A stretch of 64,000 nt of DNA from Tridacna crocea. Its lineage: Eukaryota > Mollusca > Bivalvia > Cardiida > Cardiidae. A program made the position numbers and the translations under genes. Shown here piece after piece: positions 58,501-64,000 of this stretch; position 1 is the stretch's first letter, and every line of letters begins with the position of its first letter. The notes under the pieces were generated by a model that was not told the DNA's origin, ran no database searches, and saw only the letters and a program-made list of their open reading frames with translations. The stretch is from NCBI GenBank assembly GCA_943736015.1, contig OX031065.1, positions 38,888,427-38,952,426 on the forward strand, in the 5' to 3' direction.

Positions 58501-61500
58501 TATTTTCTCCATTTCCAAAAAAAAAAAAAGAAATCCAAGAATGTTTTTTCTAGCATTGTCTCTGTCCCCAACAATGTTTTCAAAAGCCACGCCTATACGG
58601 ATTGTCAAAACTCGGAATGGTTAAAGATTTAACCCTTTACCAAACGGTTAGACTGGTCCAAATTGAAAGCATTTTACAGACGGCAAAATGAATGTGCCTA
58701 AAGAATTGAAATTTGTTTTAGGAAAGGAAGACAGCATTGTAGGAAAAGGAAGACAACATTGTAGGAAATATCTGCTAAATAAGACTAAGAACCCTTCCTC
58801 GAATGGTTGGTGGCCTCCTTTTCCCACAATGTTTTCAAAAAGGCTTCTGTCACAGGGATGTTAAAAGTCTGTATTGTGTGGTAAAGGGTTAAAAGGGTAG
58901 CTCAATATGTTCGAAAACAAAAACCAACGTAACAATAAATTACGGATGATTAGAGTGCACTATATACCCGTTAGTGTATACAATAAGTTCAGACCTACAA
59001 ATTAGGCCTACTGATAAAAATCACTGAAGTCCAGAATATGAGCGGACTAGTGAGTGAACTGCTTCACGTCGCTTTCAGCATTATTTCAGTCATATCACAG
59101 CGACAAATTACAAATACATGCAATTCCAAGTTTTCATGGGTGCTAGGCTAGCACTCTGTTCAATTTAAAGTCACTTTTCTGGGGACAATTCCACGAAAAG
59201 CCCATCGATTAAATAGAGAATCGGACCCAGGTCCCGCCACGGTTTTGAATCCTGCACGCATACCCATGATTTACACAGGACTTCTCAAATATGTTAGAAA
59301 GTCAGAAAAGATGTTATAGAGTCCTTGTTACTTACACTACACCTTTCACCACAATGTTTTCAAGTGTTGTACAAATCAGAGGAGTAAAGAGTTATGCAGT
59401 GCTGAAAATAGTTTCATTTTCTCTGCTATCTTTTGACCTATGTCGTGATTTTAAGTACGATAATGAGCAATCGACCCTTAACTTGACAACAAAATTTTAA
59501 TCAATGCAGTTTCAAAGGGTTTGCAGACGACAGATATGTATGACAGATTTGTATGACTAGAATGTCGCACATCATCATTTTCTCCTTTTCCCACAATGTT
59601 TCACAAAGGTCTTTAACCTCAGGTTAAGCCTAGAGTGGGAAAAAGAGAAACTGCTGGTTACCAGCGTTTTCCTTTTCCCGCAACTGTTTTCTAACTTTTG
59701 GGTCATCGTTTCTTTTTTCAAATACTTCTAGTTTATACAATTGAAAAAATGTTTCGCCTCGAAAAGGGGTTAAACTAAACGAAGAGGTACATATAGTATG
59801 TTGAGAGCCATATAGACGTTTAACCCATTACCACACAATCCCTACTTTTGACGCCCCTGAGAAAGAAGCCTTTAGAAAACATTGTGGGAAAAGGAGAAAA
59901 TGCTGGTAACCAGCATTTTCTCCTTTTCCCACAATGTTTTCTACCCTTCGCAAAACAAATTTCAATTTTTCAGTAACATTTATTTTGACATCTGCAAATG
60001 CTTTCAATTTGAACCAGTCTAAAATATTGTCGTTTGGTGATTGGTTAAATAAAAGTAACATTGTCCCTTATCCTCCTCAATGACTAAAATGAAATTTTCA
60101 ATTCGATAGCAAAAACGCATATATTCTTGTTTTAAATGTATGTTTGGGGGAATACCATCTCATTATCGTACAGTGTATATTCAAGATCAGACTGCACGTT
60201 CTGTGCAGTCTGATCTTAAATATACACTGTCCGATAAAGGTCAGTGAGCTGCACTTAACAGCCTAAGTGTTTAGGCAAAGGGGGCGTAGCACACGGGATC
60301 TCTCCTTTGTTCTTGTTTCCTTTTATAAACAGAATATCAACCCTTGTCAAAGTATAATTCGACTACACAGCGAGATCAAACTGCAAATGATTCAGGTCTC
60401 ATCCTCTTCAACACTTTTCGCTTATCTATTATGAATATTTGTCAAAACATACCCATATCTGTTATCTGTGTCGGTCAATACAATTCATATTCATGTACAT
60501 GTATACATTTATTTATGGGGATGAAGAACAGACGTAAATCCATAAACAGTATACAAGCTATTTTTAGAAAAAAAACCCTTTTGATATAAATGACAAAATT
60601 AAGAAATATTTGATAGAAAGGAGATTACCTGTTTTTGAACGGTGTAATGCAGAGAAATGGCTCTTCCCTACAAAAGGACCCATGGTTAATTTCTCTACGT
60701 AGAATAATGACCCGAGTCATTCCTCTACGAAGTGAAATGACTTCTGGGGTTATTTCTCTACGTAGAAAAAATGACCCGGGTCATTTTGTATAGGGGGAGG
60801 ATCATTTTTCTACATTACAACGGCACGGAAAATGAAAACTTGTGGGAACAGGAACAAGATTAGTTTGGGAAAACTGAGTGAGGACGTTAAATACGTAATT
60901 CCATTTGCACGGCATTACTAACGTACATGTACATAAGAAAGTTTCCGGTTTATGAATTTGACTCATTTTAAATAACGCTGTGGTGTCATGCGGTGCGTAC
61001 GTGGCTCTTTACCAAACGACAACTTTATAAACTGGTCTAAATAGAAAGTATTTGCAGAGGACTATTTAAACACTTGTTGTATGCAAGCATCTATGGGACA
61101 CTTTAAAGGTGCTTGCTTTAAAAATAAAGATGCAAGCTTTTAAATCTCTTTACTGCACAACAACATTTTAAAGTGGACCAAAGTGAAAGCATTTTTAGAG
61201 TATAAAATAAATTCAGCTTGAATGACGATATGGTTAATATAGACTGCTCATCCTTTAGAGGTGGTCTCTATGGCAGGTTATTATTTATTGCCAAAAAAAA
61301 ATGGTGAGATAGAATAGAAAACCTTGAGGGTAAAGAGTGAAATGTTGGTTTCCAGCAATTTCACCTTTTCCCACAATGTTTTCATAAGCCAATTTCCAAA
61401 GGGTAGTTAAAAGCCAGGATCTTACGGTAAAGGGTTTTTAAGTTATTTCCGTTCATTTCCGAATCGTTTTAAACACTTGGATTACGAAATAAGCGAAATG

Positions 61501-63973
61501 GACGTCAATCAACGAAAAGAGACTCAAAAAAATGTGATTAAGAGGCTTTTTAGTGGATGAACTATTGCATTTAGATGTCAGAAAATGTCAGACTTTAATC
61601 AGACTGCACATGCTGGGTTGTTTGATCCTGATCGGCACTCTCCTACACAGCAACAAAAAAGTTCAATGTGTAAAGAGTTCAAGAGAGAGGAAGTTAAGAT
61701 ATACAAGTCACAATTGCAATCCGATACCCTGTCCATCACAAGTCATAGCCAAATGGGACTTGAGAATCGTCCATAACGTAACAGATTCACATTACACCAG
61801 TCTAAGTCTTTACCACACAATCCCGATTTTAAACACCCCTGAGAAAGAAGCCTGTAGAAAACATTGTGGAAAAAGGAGAAAATGCTGGTAACCAGCAAAA
61901 TCTTTTCTACCGTGTTGGAAACAAATTTCAATTTTTGAGTTACATTTATTGTGTCGTCTGCAAGTGCTTTCAATTTGGACCAATCTAAAATTTTCCTATT
62001 AGGTAAAGGGTTGAATGATAAAATCTTTGATAGGTCAGAAAACGAGACAGAAAATGAGAAATTGTTTTTGGATTAGCGACTTGGAAATTGCGTTACTTTC
62101 AAACTTAGAAAAATACTTTATAGAATATGCTAATGAATGGTATTTAGAATTTAGTCATGCTTTTTGAAAAAGGTGCTTGAATGCATATGCAATCAATATT
62201 GACCTAGATTATCCTGCGCACACCGAACAGGCTAGCTTAACGCAGTGGACCTGTTATATATAGAAAACAGCTATTTCCACTAAAATATCATCCTTCAAAA
62301 TTTGCTAAGATTAAAAATGAATATTATTGTACTACTTTCACCGAGCTACTTTTTCATTTTTGTCCTTCCTGGAATTATCGTTTATAGATCTTAAACCACT
62401 CTATTCTCATTACAAAGAGATGTGATAATTACCTCCCTGTTCTGGAAACTAAGAAAAGTATCAACAGATAATTTGAAGATAGACATCAAAGGGATTTCTG
62501 TACGGTTAAAAATGTTCAAAAGTATTATATCTGTATAAATCTGTCTTTATCAACGGTCAAGAAATTTCGTGCCATGCTGCACTAGAAGAATTACGGGACC
62601 ACTATCTTATACTATTACCACACAATCTCTACTTTTGACGCCCCTGAGAAAGAAGCCTTTTGAAAACACTGTAGGAAAAGGAGAAAATGCTGGTAACCAG
62701 CATTTTCTCCTTTTTCCCACAGTGTTTTCTACCCTTCCCAGAACAAATTTCAATTTTTCAGTCACCTTTATTTTGTCGTCTGCAAATGCTTTCAATTTAA
62801 ACCAGTCTAAAATTTTGTCATGTGGTAAAGAGTTAAATTAAAGGTTTTTTTTGGGTTTTGGTCGATTTTCTGCATGCCCAATGACTATTCTTCCGCATGA
62901 TTCAGTCGATTAACAGACAACTTGGACGTTATGGATCCATGTTTATATGATGATGCATCATGCATAAGAGGCCTCCTTTTGCCAGAATGCAGCTCAATTT
63001 TTGATGAATACAGTTCTCTGTCCTCTGTGAGGGTTTTAATCCTTATCCGGCTAACTAACTTAAACTGAATTTTCGAATCGATATCAAAAACCCAAACATT
63101 GCTTTTTTCAAAGTTATGTCGAGGGGAGTTATATCTCTTTATGGGACAGTGTCATCGAAAATCAGCCTGGACGTTCTGTGCAGTCTGATCTTTGACAAAA
63201 CTGTCCGTAAAAGGTCATTGAGTCGGGGTTATCACCCAAAGGGTTAAAAAGTCGCTGCTTTTTTGTGATAGTGTTTGAGGAAAAGATAGTTTAACTTTTT
63301 ACCAAACGACAAAACTTTACACTTGTCAAAATTCAAAGGGTCTGCAGACGACAAAATAAACGCGAATTGAAAATTGTAACTTGACTTTAGAAGGGGTAGA
63401 AAATATTGTTGGAAAAGGAGAAAATGCTGGTTAACAGCATTTCCTCCTTTACCCACATTGTTTTCTATAAGCTTCTTTCTCAGCCTCGTCAAGAGTAGGG
63501 ATTGTGTGGTAATTGGCTAAAAGTGTGGATAGAATAATGAGTCTGATCACGTGTGACGTTGCAATTTATCATAGTTACGGCCTTTCCAGCCGCCGGCAGA
63601 CAAATGGATAGTCGCCAGTTGTAGCGGAAGAGTTGGCTTTTTATCGAGGTCTAAGAGTAAACGTCCACGACTGCTAAAAAATGTACACGGCTCATACTTC
63701 TCTAATAAAGTATATGTTCTGTTCTGTTCATAGTTTCAAAAATTCACTAGCAAATAGCGAACAGTGGAAATTCAAGATCAGACTGCTCATCATGCGCACT
63801 CTGATCCAGTTCGCTGTACACAAGAAGTGTTTAATTTACCACTGCCAGCGAAAGAGTTAAATCATTAATGAATTGACAAAAATAAATATCACTTACCAAT
63901 TGGTTGGATCATTGTCTTTCCTTACGGTCTCGTAAGCTTCTATTATCTTATCCTTATCGTCCACTTTTGCCAT
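43440..63973 (-). CDS. COTL1: Coactosin-like protein, complete gene span (4 coding exons)
   Basis: Gene-level entry; CDS is the complement of 43440-43547, 44388-44545, 53646-53731 and 63897-63973. The spliced product is 142 aa, the same length as human coactosin-like protein. It has a single ADF-H domain. Family knowledge: it binds F-actin in the cytoplasm without severing it and counteracts cofilin. Seen: Trp26 opening the first beta strand; the [12 protein letters not shown] block (residues 71-82), whose Lys76 aligns with the F-actin-binding Lys75 of the human protein; and the AGGANY signature near the C-terminus. All junctions are GT-AG and the reading frame closes exactly (intron phases 2, 1, 0). 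Introns, in transcript order, are about 10.2 kb, 9.1 kb and 0.84 kb; the first two are filled with MITEs and foldbacks. No clear AATAAA was found just downstream. Identification is confident. Confidence 0.95.
43548..44387 (-). other. Coactosin intron 3
   Basis: 840 bp, GT-AG. No repeat family recognised. A 90-codon frame on the same strand (43709-43981) has no support. Confidence 0.8.
44388..44545 (-). CDS. COTL1: Coactosin exon 3 (ADF-H core, actin-binding strand/helix)
   Basis: 158 bp. Acceptor TTGTTTTAG; donor TCG|GTAAGT in phase 0. Encodes the most diagnostic part: [40 protein letters not shown] and [11 protein letters not shown]. This aligns with human RLFAFVRFTTGDAMSKRSKF and the long helix after it. 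Confidence 0.96.
44546..45117 (-). other. Start of coactosin intron 2 nearest exon 3
   Basis: No repeat recognised. The 106-codon plus-strand frame at 44531-44851 partly overlaps exon 3 in antisense and has no support. Confidence 0.5.
45118..45334. mobile_element. P1b MITE (variant hairpin centre)
   Basis: Near-perfect hairpin with ATTGCTCGTAACGAGCAAT centre and CACTGTG/CAACAGTG arms instead of the usual AATGCTGGT and CATTGTG. Confidence 0.85.
45340..46217. other. No gene recognised (coactosin intron 2)
   Basis: AT-rich, with a GTTAGCCTGTGCAGACTGG hairpin repeat fragment at about 45970-46030. Confidence 0.45.
46218..46446 (-). mobile_element. P1 MITE with matched arm changes
   Basis: 229 bp with TTAA ends. 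Arms ACATGGTGGG and CCCACCACG where the family has ATTGTGGG/CCCACAAT. Confidence 0.85.
46570..46720 (+). repeat. tRNA-derived SINE with conserved core
   Basis: B box GGGTTCGATCCCTGGCT, then core TTGCGACAGGATTCATTCCT, the same core as in 27045-27185 (opposite strand). Confidence 0.7.
46832..47041. mobile_element. P3-type MITE with different ends
   Basis: 210 bp. Ends AACCCTTAAAGTGCTG and CAGCGCTTTAAGGGT; P3 palindrome AGATCGATTGCACGTTCTG near its right side. Confidence 0.75.
47163..47300. mobile_element. P3 palindrome, degraded
   Basis: GTAGATCTAGGATCAGACTG against CAGTCAGATCTTGATCTA. Confidence 0.55.
47362..47612 (+). mobile_element. P1 MITE with duplicated left arm
   Basis: The segment AAGATATTGAAACATTATAG plus about 20 bp is present twice in tandem and the right arm is absent. 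TTAA at both ends. Confidence 0.75.
47640..47760. mobile_element. P1 fragment with C-run
   Basis: AAGGGTACAACACTTTCAGG and AAAATGCTGGTCACC, then a C/CA-rich microsatellite at about 47720-47742. Confidence 0.45.
47827..47978. mobile_element. Foldback element, about 70-bp arms
   Basis: CTATCGTGGTTTATCGCTCA … and its complement; centre AATCCACGAGGGCGATA repeats inverted with a very short loop. Confidence 0.85.
48174..48452 (+). CDS. Orphan ORF of 92 codons in coactosin intron 2
   Basis: Reads [20 protein letters not shown]… to …[14 protein letters not shown]. It sits opposite to coactosin between a foldback (47827-47978) and a repeat copy (48680 on). No domain is recognised, and it may be spurious. 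Confidence 0.15.
   Translation: MFCYCLMVSCVKLYGRQRKCDSGYIIGALKLMNLPVDNGTIFFSLFTDQNLTPILTKIAAPMDDDNSFDTPINLSFKIEIQVMVLKRHLKAI
48680..48998 (+). repeat. Dispersed repeat D, copy 3 (split)
   Basis: Begins in the frame [26 protein letters not shown] then stop; this frame is open upstream to 48533. Interrupted at 48998 by about 1.44 kb of inserted DNA and resumes at about 50440-50475 (GTATTTATAGAATGCCATCT). Confidence 0.8.
49003..49100. mobile_element. Foldback (ATTGATCATATATTTCATT arms)
   Basis: 28-bp arms around an imperfect GGAGGCGAAGCCGACCGAC loop; forms the left end of the insertion into repeat D. Confidence 0.75.
49102..50442. mobile_element. Inserted element with perfect 25-bp terminal inverted repeats
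   Basis: Ends ACTTACAGTTTGCCCTACTT(TCTAA) at 49102-49126 and the exact complement at 50418-50442; 1.34 kb. Two minus-strand frames lie inside (50181-50399, [20 protein letters not shown]…; 49655-49837, [20 protein letters not shown]…), neither recognised. A P1 copy has inserted at 49418-49664. Confidence 0.7.
49418..49664 (-). mobile_element. P1 MITE nested in the 1.34-kb element
   Basis: TTAACCCTTTACCAAATAAC head; hairpin GGAGAAAATGCTCCTTAC with imperfect pairing. Confidence 0.7.
50814..51062. mobile_element. P2 palindromic MITE, decayed
   Basis: ATGTGGCATGCAACAGG end, GGGGCATTCGAACATTTGCG; inner hairpins eroded. Confidence 0.75.
51223..51453. mobile_element. P1c MITE (variant hairpin)
   Basis: Head TTAACACTTTACTCCATAG; arms TTGTGGCAAAAAGTGAAATT and the complement of TTTCACCTTTTGTCACAATG; opposite orientation to the copy at 29352-29580. 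Confidence 0.85.
51454..53145. other. No gene recognised (coactosin intron 2)
   Basis: Contains a short P3 palindrome (about 52575-52640, AGATCAAGATCAGACAGC) and a fragment of the TCGGATAAGCCTGCACGG repeat near 51850. Otherwise AT-rich. Confidence 0.45.
53170..53378. mobile_element. P3 palindromic MITE
   Basis: Runs from TGGCTGCTAAGCGCGACC to TTATACAGCAGGATAAGG; centre AGACTGCACAGATCGTGCAG is well paired. About 270 bp downstream of coactosin exon 2 in plus-strand numbering terms it lies inside intron 2. Confidence 0.75.
53490..53545. repeat. Short perfect hairpin (GATCCAGGTCAGCCTGC)
   Basis: CGATCCAGGTCAGCCTGC directly followed by its complement; a compact member of the GCCTGCGCAGGC hairpin group seen at 16815, 24497 and 34975. 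Confidence 0.7.
53646..53731 (-). CDS. COTL1: Coactosin exon 2
   Basis: 86 bp. Acceptor TTTTGTAG precedes the G that completes Trp26. The exon reads [20 protein letters not shown] and on to ITAQLK, matching the WVTFKYDG beta hairpin and the following helix of ADF-H/coactosin. It ends with one base of an Asp codon at AAAG|GTTTGT. Confidence 0.92.
53815..54560. other. No gene; one foldback
   Basis: A hairpin lies at about 54190-54268 (CTAGATTGTGGGCACTC against GAGTATCCACAATATAGG), and a TAGCCAGTCAGAATTTGAG-type repeat (complement) at about 53850-53950. Confidence 0.5.
54571..55242. mobile_element. Three P1 copies, two abutting at one TTAA
   Basis: A truncated tail-first copy at 54571-54670, then 54791-55013 (hairpin reduced), then 55010-55242 (good hairpin AAATGCTGGTAACCAGCATT). 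The last two share the TTAA at 55010-55013. Confidence 0.75.
55383..55562. mobile_element. P3 palindromic MITE
   Basis: Head TTATCATACTAAATAACT; perfect core AGATCAAGATCAGACTGCAC with its complement; tail TTAGCAGCCAAAGTGTTAAG. Confidence 0.85.
55790..56603 (+). repeat. Bivalve-type 'ACAAGAGGGCC' dispersed repeat
   Basis: Begins AACAAGAGGGCCGTGTATCG and ends CTTCGGCCAGTGGAGCTAAA. The 3' half has TCATCAAATTTGG and GGACGGACGCACGGATG stretches, familiar from molluscan genomes. A P1 head relic lies at about 55824-55885. Class unknown. Confidence 0.6.
56617..56904 (-). CDS. Orphan ORF of 95 codons in coactosin intron 1
   Basis: An ATG-started frame with balanced, protein-like composition ([20 protein letters not shown]… to …[13 protein letters not shown]). 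It is not part of any repeat family I recognise here. It lies on the same strand as coactosin but has no splice link to it. It may be chance, a decayed gene piece, or a nested exon. Confidence 0.2.
   Translation of the reverse strand: MDEDFPSFFVSSNRESVNSICITSHRTFVRRFHKYILRQYDIRHFYNNFHMIQKEIPSVAIDMMRLIENGDKRVGLLVKIILNDVYMRNSLAWFK
56940..57020. mobile_element. P3 palindrome, degraded
   Basis: TGCAGATCCAAGATCATTCT against CTGGTCTTGACCTATAG. Confidence 0.5.
57187..57410 (+). mobile_element. P1 MITE
   Basis: 224 bp, TTAACCCTTTACC and GGTAAAGGGTTAA ends match exactly; intact hairpin. Confidence 0.9.
57749..57836. mobile_element. P4 short hairpin element
   Basis: Same arms as 41387-41473, with an inner CTGCAGCTTG/CAAGCTGTAG extension that makes the stem nearly continuous. 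Confidence 0.85.
57864..57915 (+). repeat. (GGAT)n microsatellite
   Basis: About eleven GGAT units. The minus-strand frame across it reads His-Pro-Ser-Ile repeats and is an artefact. Confidence 0.9.
57916..58409. other. No gene recognised
   Basis: AT-rich with a G-run at about 58205-58216. Confidence 0.5.
58410..58892. mobile_element. Two adjacent P1 copies, one interrupted
   Basis: 58410-58626 has an A-run inside its right arm. 58629-58892 has TTAA ends but its centre is replaced by about 45 bp with ATAAGACTAAGAACCCTTCC, a sequence also found at about 57640-57670. Confidence 0.7.
59580..59775. mobile_element. P1 relic
   Basis: Fragmentary arms at 59580-59600 and hairpin AACTGCTGGTTACCAGCG at about 59650. 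Confidence 0.5.
59820..60048 (+). mobile_element. P1 MITE, best-preserved copy
   Basis: 229 bp, TTAA at both ends; 33-bp arms GAAAACATTGTGGGAAAAGG… pair without mismatch around one unpaired base. Confidence 0.92.
60065..60275. mobile_element. P3 palindromic MITE
   Basis: CCCTTATCCTCCTCAATGAC head; perfect core TCAAGATCAGACTGCACG / GTGCAGTCTGATCTT; tail AACAGCCTAAGTGTTTAGG. Confidence 0.85.
60639..60826. mobile_element. Second copy of the GACCCGGGTCAT palindromic element
   Basis: Ends ACGGTGTAATGCAGAG and CTACATTACAACGGC; inner ATGACCCGGGTCATT and CTCTACGTAGA words. Fewer modules than the copy at 4999-5275. Confidence 0.8.
61000..61440. mobile_element. Decayed P1 copies
   Basis: Tail pieces at about 61010-61060 and 61150-61210, and a P1/P1c-like hairpin at about 61318-61385 (TCCAGCAATTTCACC), ending CGGTAAAGGG. 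Confidence 0.5.
61806..62012 (+). mobile_element. P1 MITE missing most of the right arm
   Basis: TTTACCACACAATCCCGATTT head, left arm intact, centre AATGCTGGTAACCAGC, then jumps to the tail. Confidence 0.75.
62013..62611. other. No gene recognised (coactosin intron 1)
   Basis: AT-rich, with a GATTAGCGACTTGGAAATTG-type repeat fragment near 62070 and a short CAGGCTAGCTTAACG fragment near 62230. Confidence 0.4.
62612..62836 (+). mobile_element. P1 MITE with matched arm changes
   Basis: CACTGTAGG left arm with CCCACAGTG right arm (family: CATTGTGGG/CCCACAATG). TTAA at the right end. Confidence 0.88.
63042..63246. mobile_element. P3 palindromic MITE, decayed
   Basis: CCTTATCCGGCTAACTAAC head, broken core (GACGTTCTGTGCAGTCTGAT), tail ending AAAGGGTTAA. 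Confidence 0.65.
63291..63520 (-). mobile_element. P1 MITE
   Basis: TTAACTTTTTACCAAACGAC end, tail-first, hairpin AAATGCTGGTTAACAGCATT. Lies about 375 bp from coactosin exon 1. Confidence 0.85.
63760..63860. mobile_element. P3 palindrome, degraded
   Basis: AATTCAAGATCAGACTGC against CACTCTGATCCAG, then CAGCGAAAGAGTTAA. Within about 40 bp of the exon 1 donor. Confidence 0.5.
63897..63973 (-). CDS. COTL1: Coactosin exon 1 (initiator exon)
   Basis: Encodes 25 codons starting [20 protein letters not shown] and ends inside the Trp26 codon (TG) at donor GTAAGT. The start is the only ATG in frame and has a good context (GAAATGG). Only 27 bases of 5' leader lie inside the window, so the promoter is outside. 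Confidence 0.93.
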
Positions 63974-64000
63974 TTCGTATCAATTTAAAGCGAAAAAAAG

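Noticed and set aside
59828-60061. Recurring 60-120-codon ORFs containing '[19 protein letters not shown]'-like text (for example at 30543-30905, 59828-60061, 57187-57369)
   Set aside because: They are translations of the P1 hairpin, which lacks stops in several frames. The 'conservation' is that of the DNA repeat, on both strands.
1-64000. CRISPR arrays, bacterial operons, riboswitches
   Set aside because: Spliced genes, SINEs and MITEs show animal DNA. The regular palindromes are dispersed transposon copies, not repeat-spacer arrays.

Overview
The window looks like intronic and intergenic DNA from a mollusc, most likely a bivalve. The evidence is AT-rich sequence, small exons separated by multi-kilobase introns, FMRFamide-receptor-like GPCR paralogues, a dispersed repeat opening with the 'ACAAGAGGGCC' motif that I associate with bivalve genomes, and a very high density of short palindromic non-autonomous transposons. 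The species cannot be fixed from sequence alone.

Host genes. (1) A complete coactosin-like gene (COTL1, an ADF-H F-actin-binding protein, 142 codons) lies on the minus strand in four exons: 63973-63897, 53731-53646, 44545-44388 and 43547-43440. A 429-bp coding sequence is spread over 20.5 kb. (2) Two tandem class A GPCR paralogues lie on the minus strand, each with two coding exons and the same phase-2 intron: copy B (36179-36040 + 34899-33981, 352 aa) and copy A (17157-17018 + 16085-15197, 342 aa). (3) One plus-strand terminal exon of an unrecognised protein lies at 19281-19505. Small orphan ORFs are listed with low confidence.

Layout. 1-15 kb: repeats, including a fossil Ty3/gypsy-type pol remnant (about 1735-3360) with integrase before reverse transcriptase, composite foldback elements, a GATC/AGCGC-rich tandem region, a nearly identical SINE duplication, a second fossil LTR element (11623-14424) and a dead mariner. 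15-36 kb: the GPCR pair, the unknown exon, a Mutator-like element with a 9-bp target duplication, and many palindromic MITEs. 36-43 kb: a GTT-rich low-complexity domain and MITEs. 43-64 kb: coactosin, whose two giant introns are packed with MITEs, foldbacks and nested insertions.

The dominant signal is several families of short elements built around long, nearly loopless palindromes. I call them P1 (core pairs GAAAACATTGTGGG with its complement, TTAA at both ends), P2 (TGCGCAGGC core), P3 (GATCAGACTGCAC core) and P4 (ATCGTCGGTTTAC). P1 has at least 35 recognisable copies or fragments here, and several copies carry matched changes on both arms. The recurring short ORFs with '[12 protein letters not shown]'-type text are translations of this hairpin, not genes.
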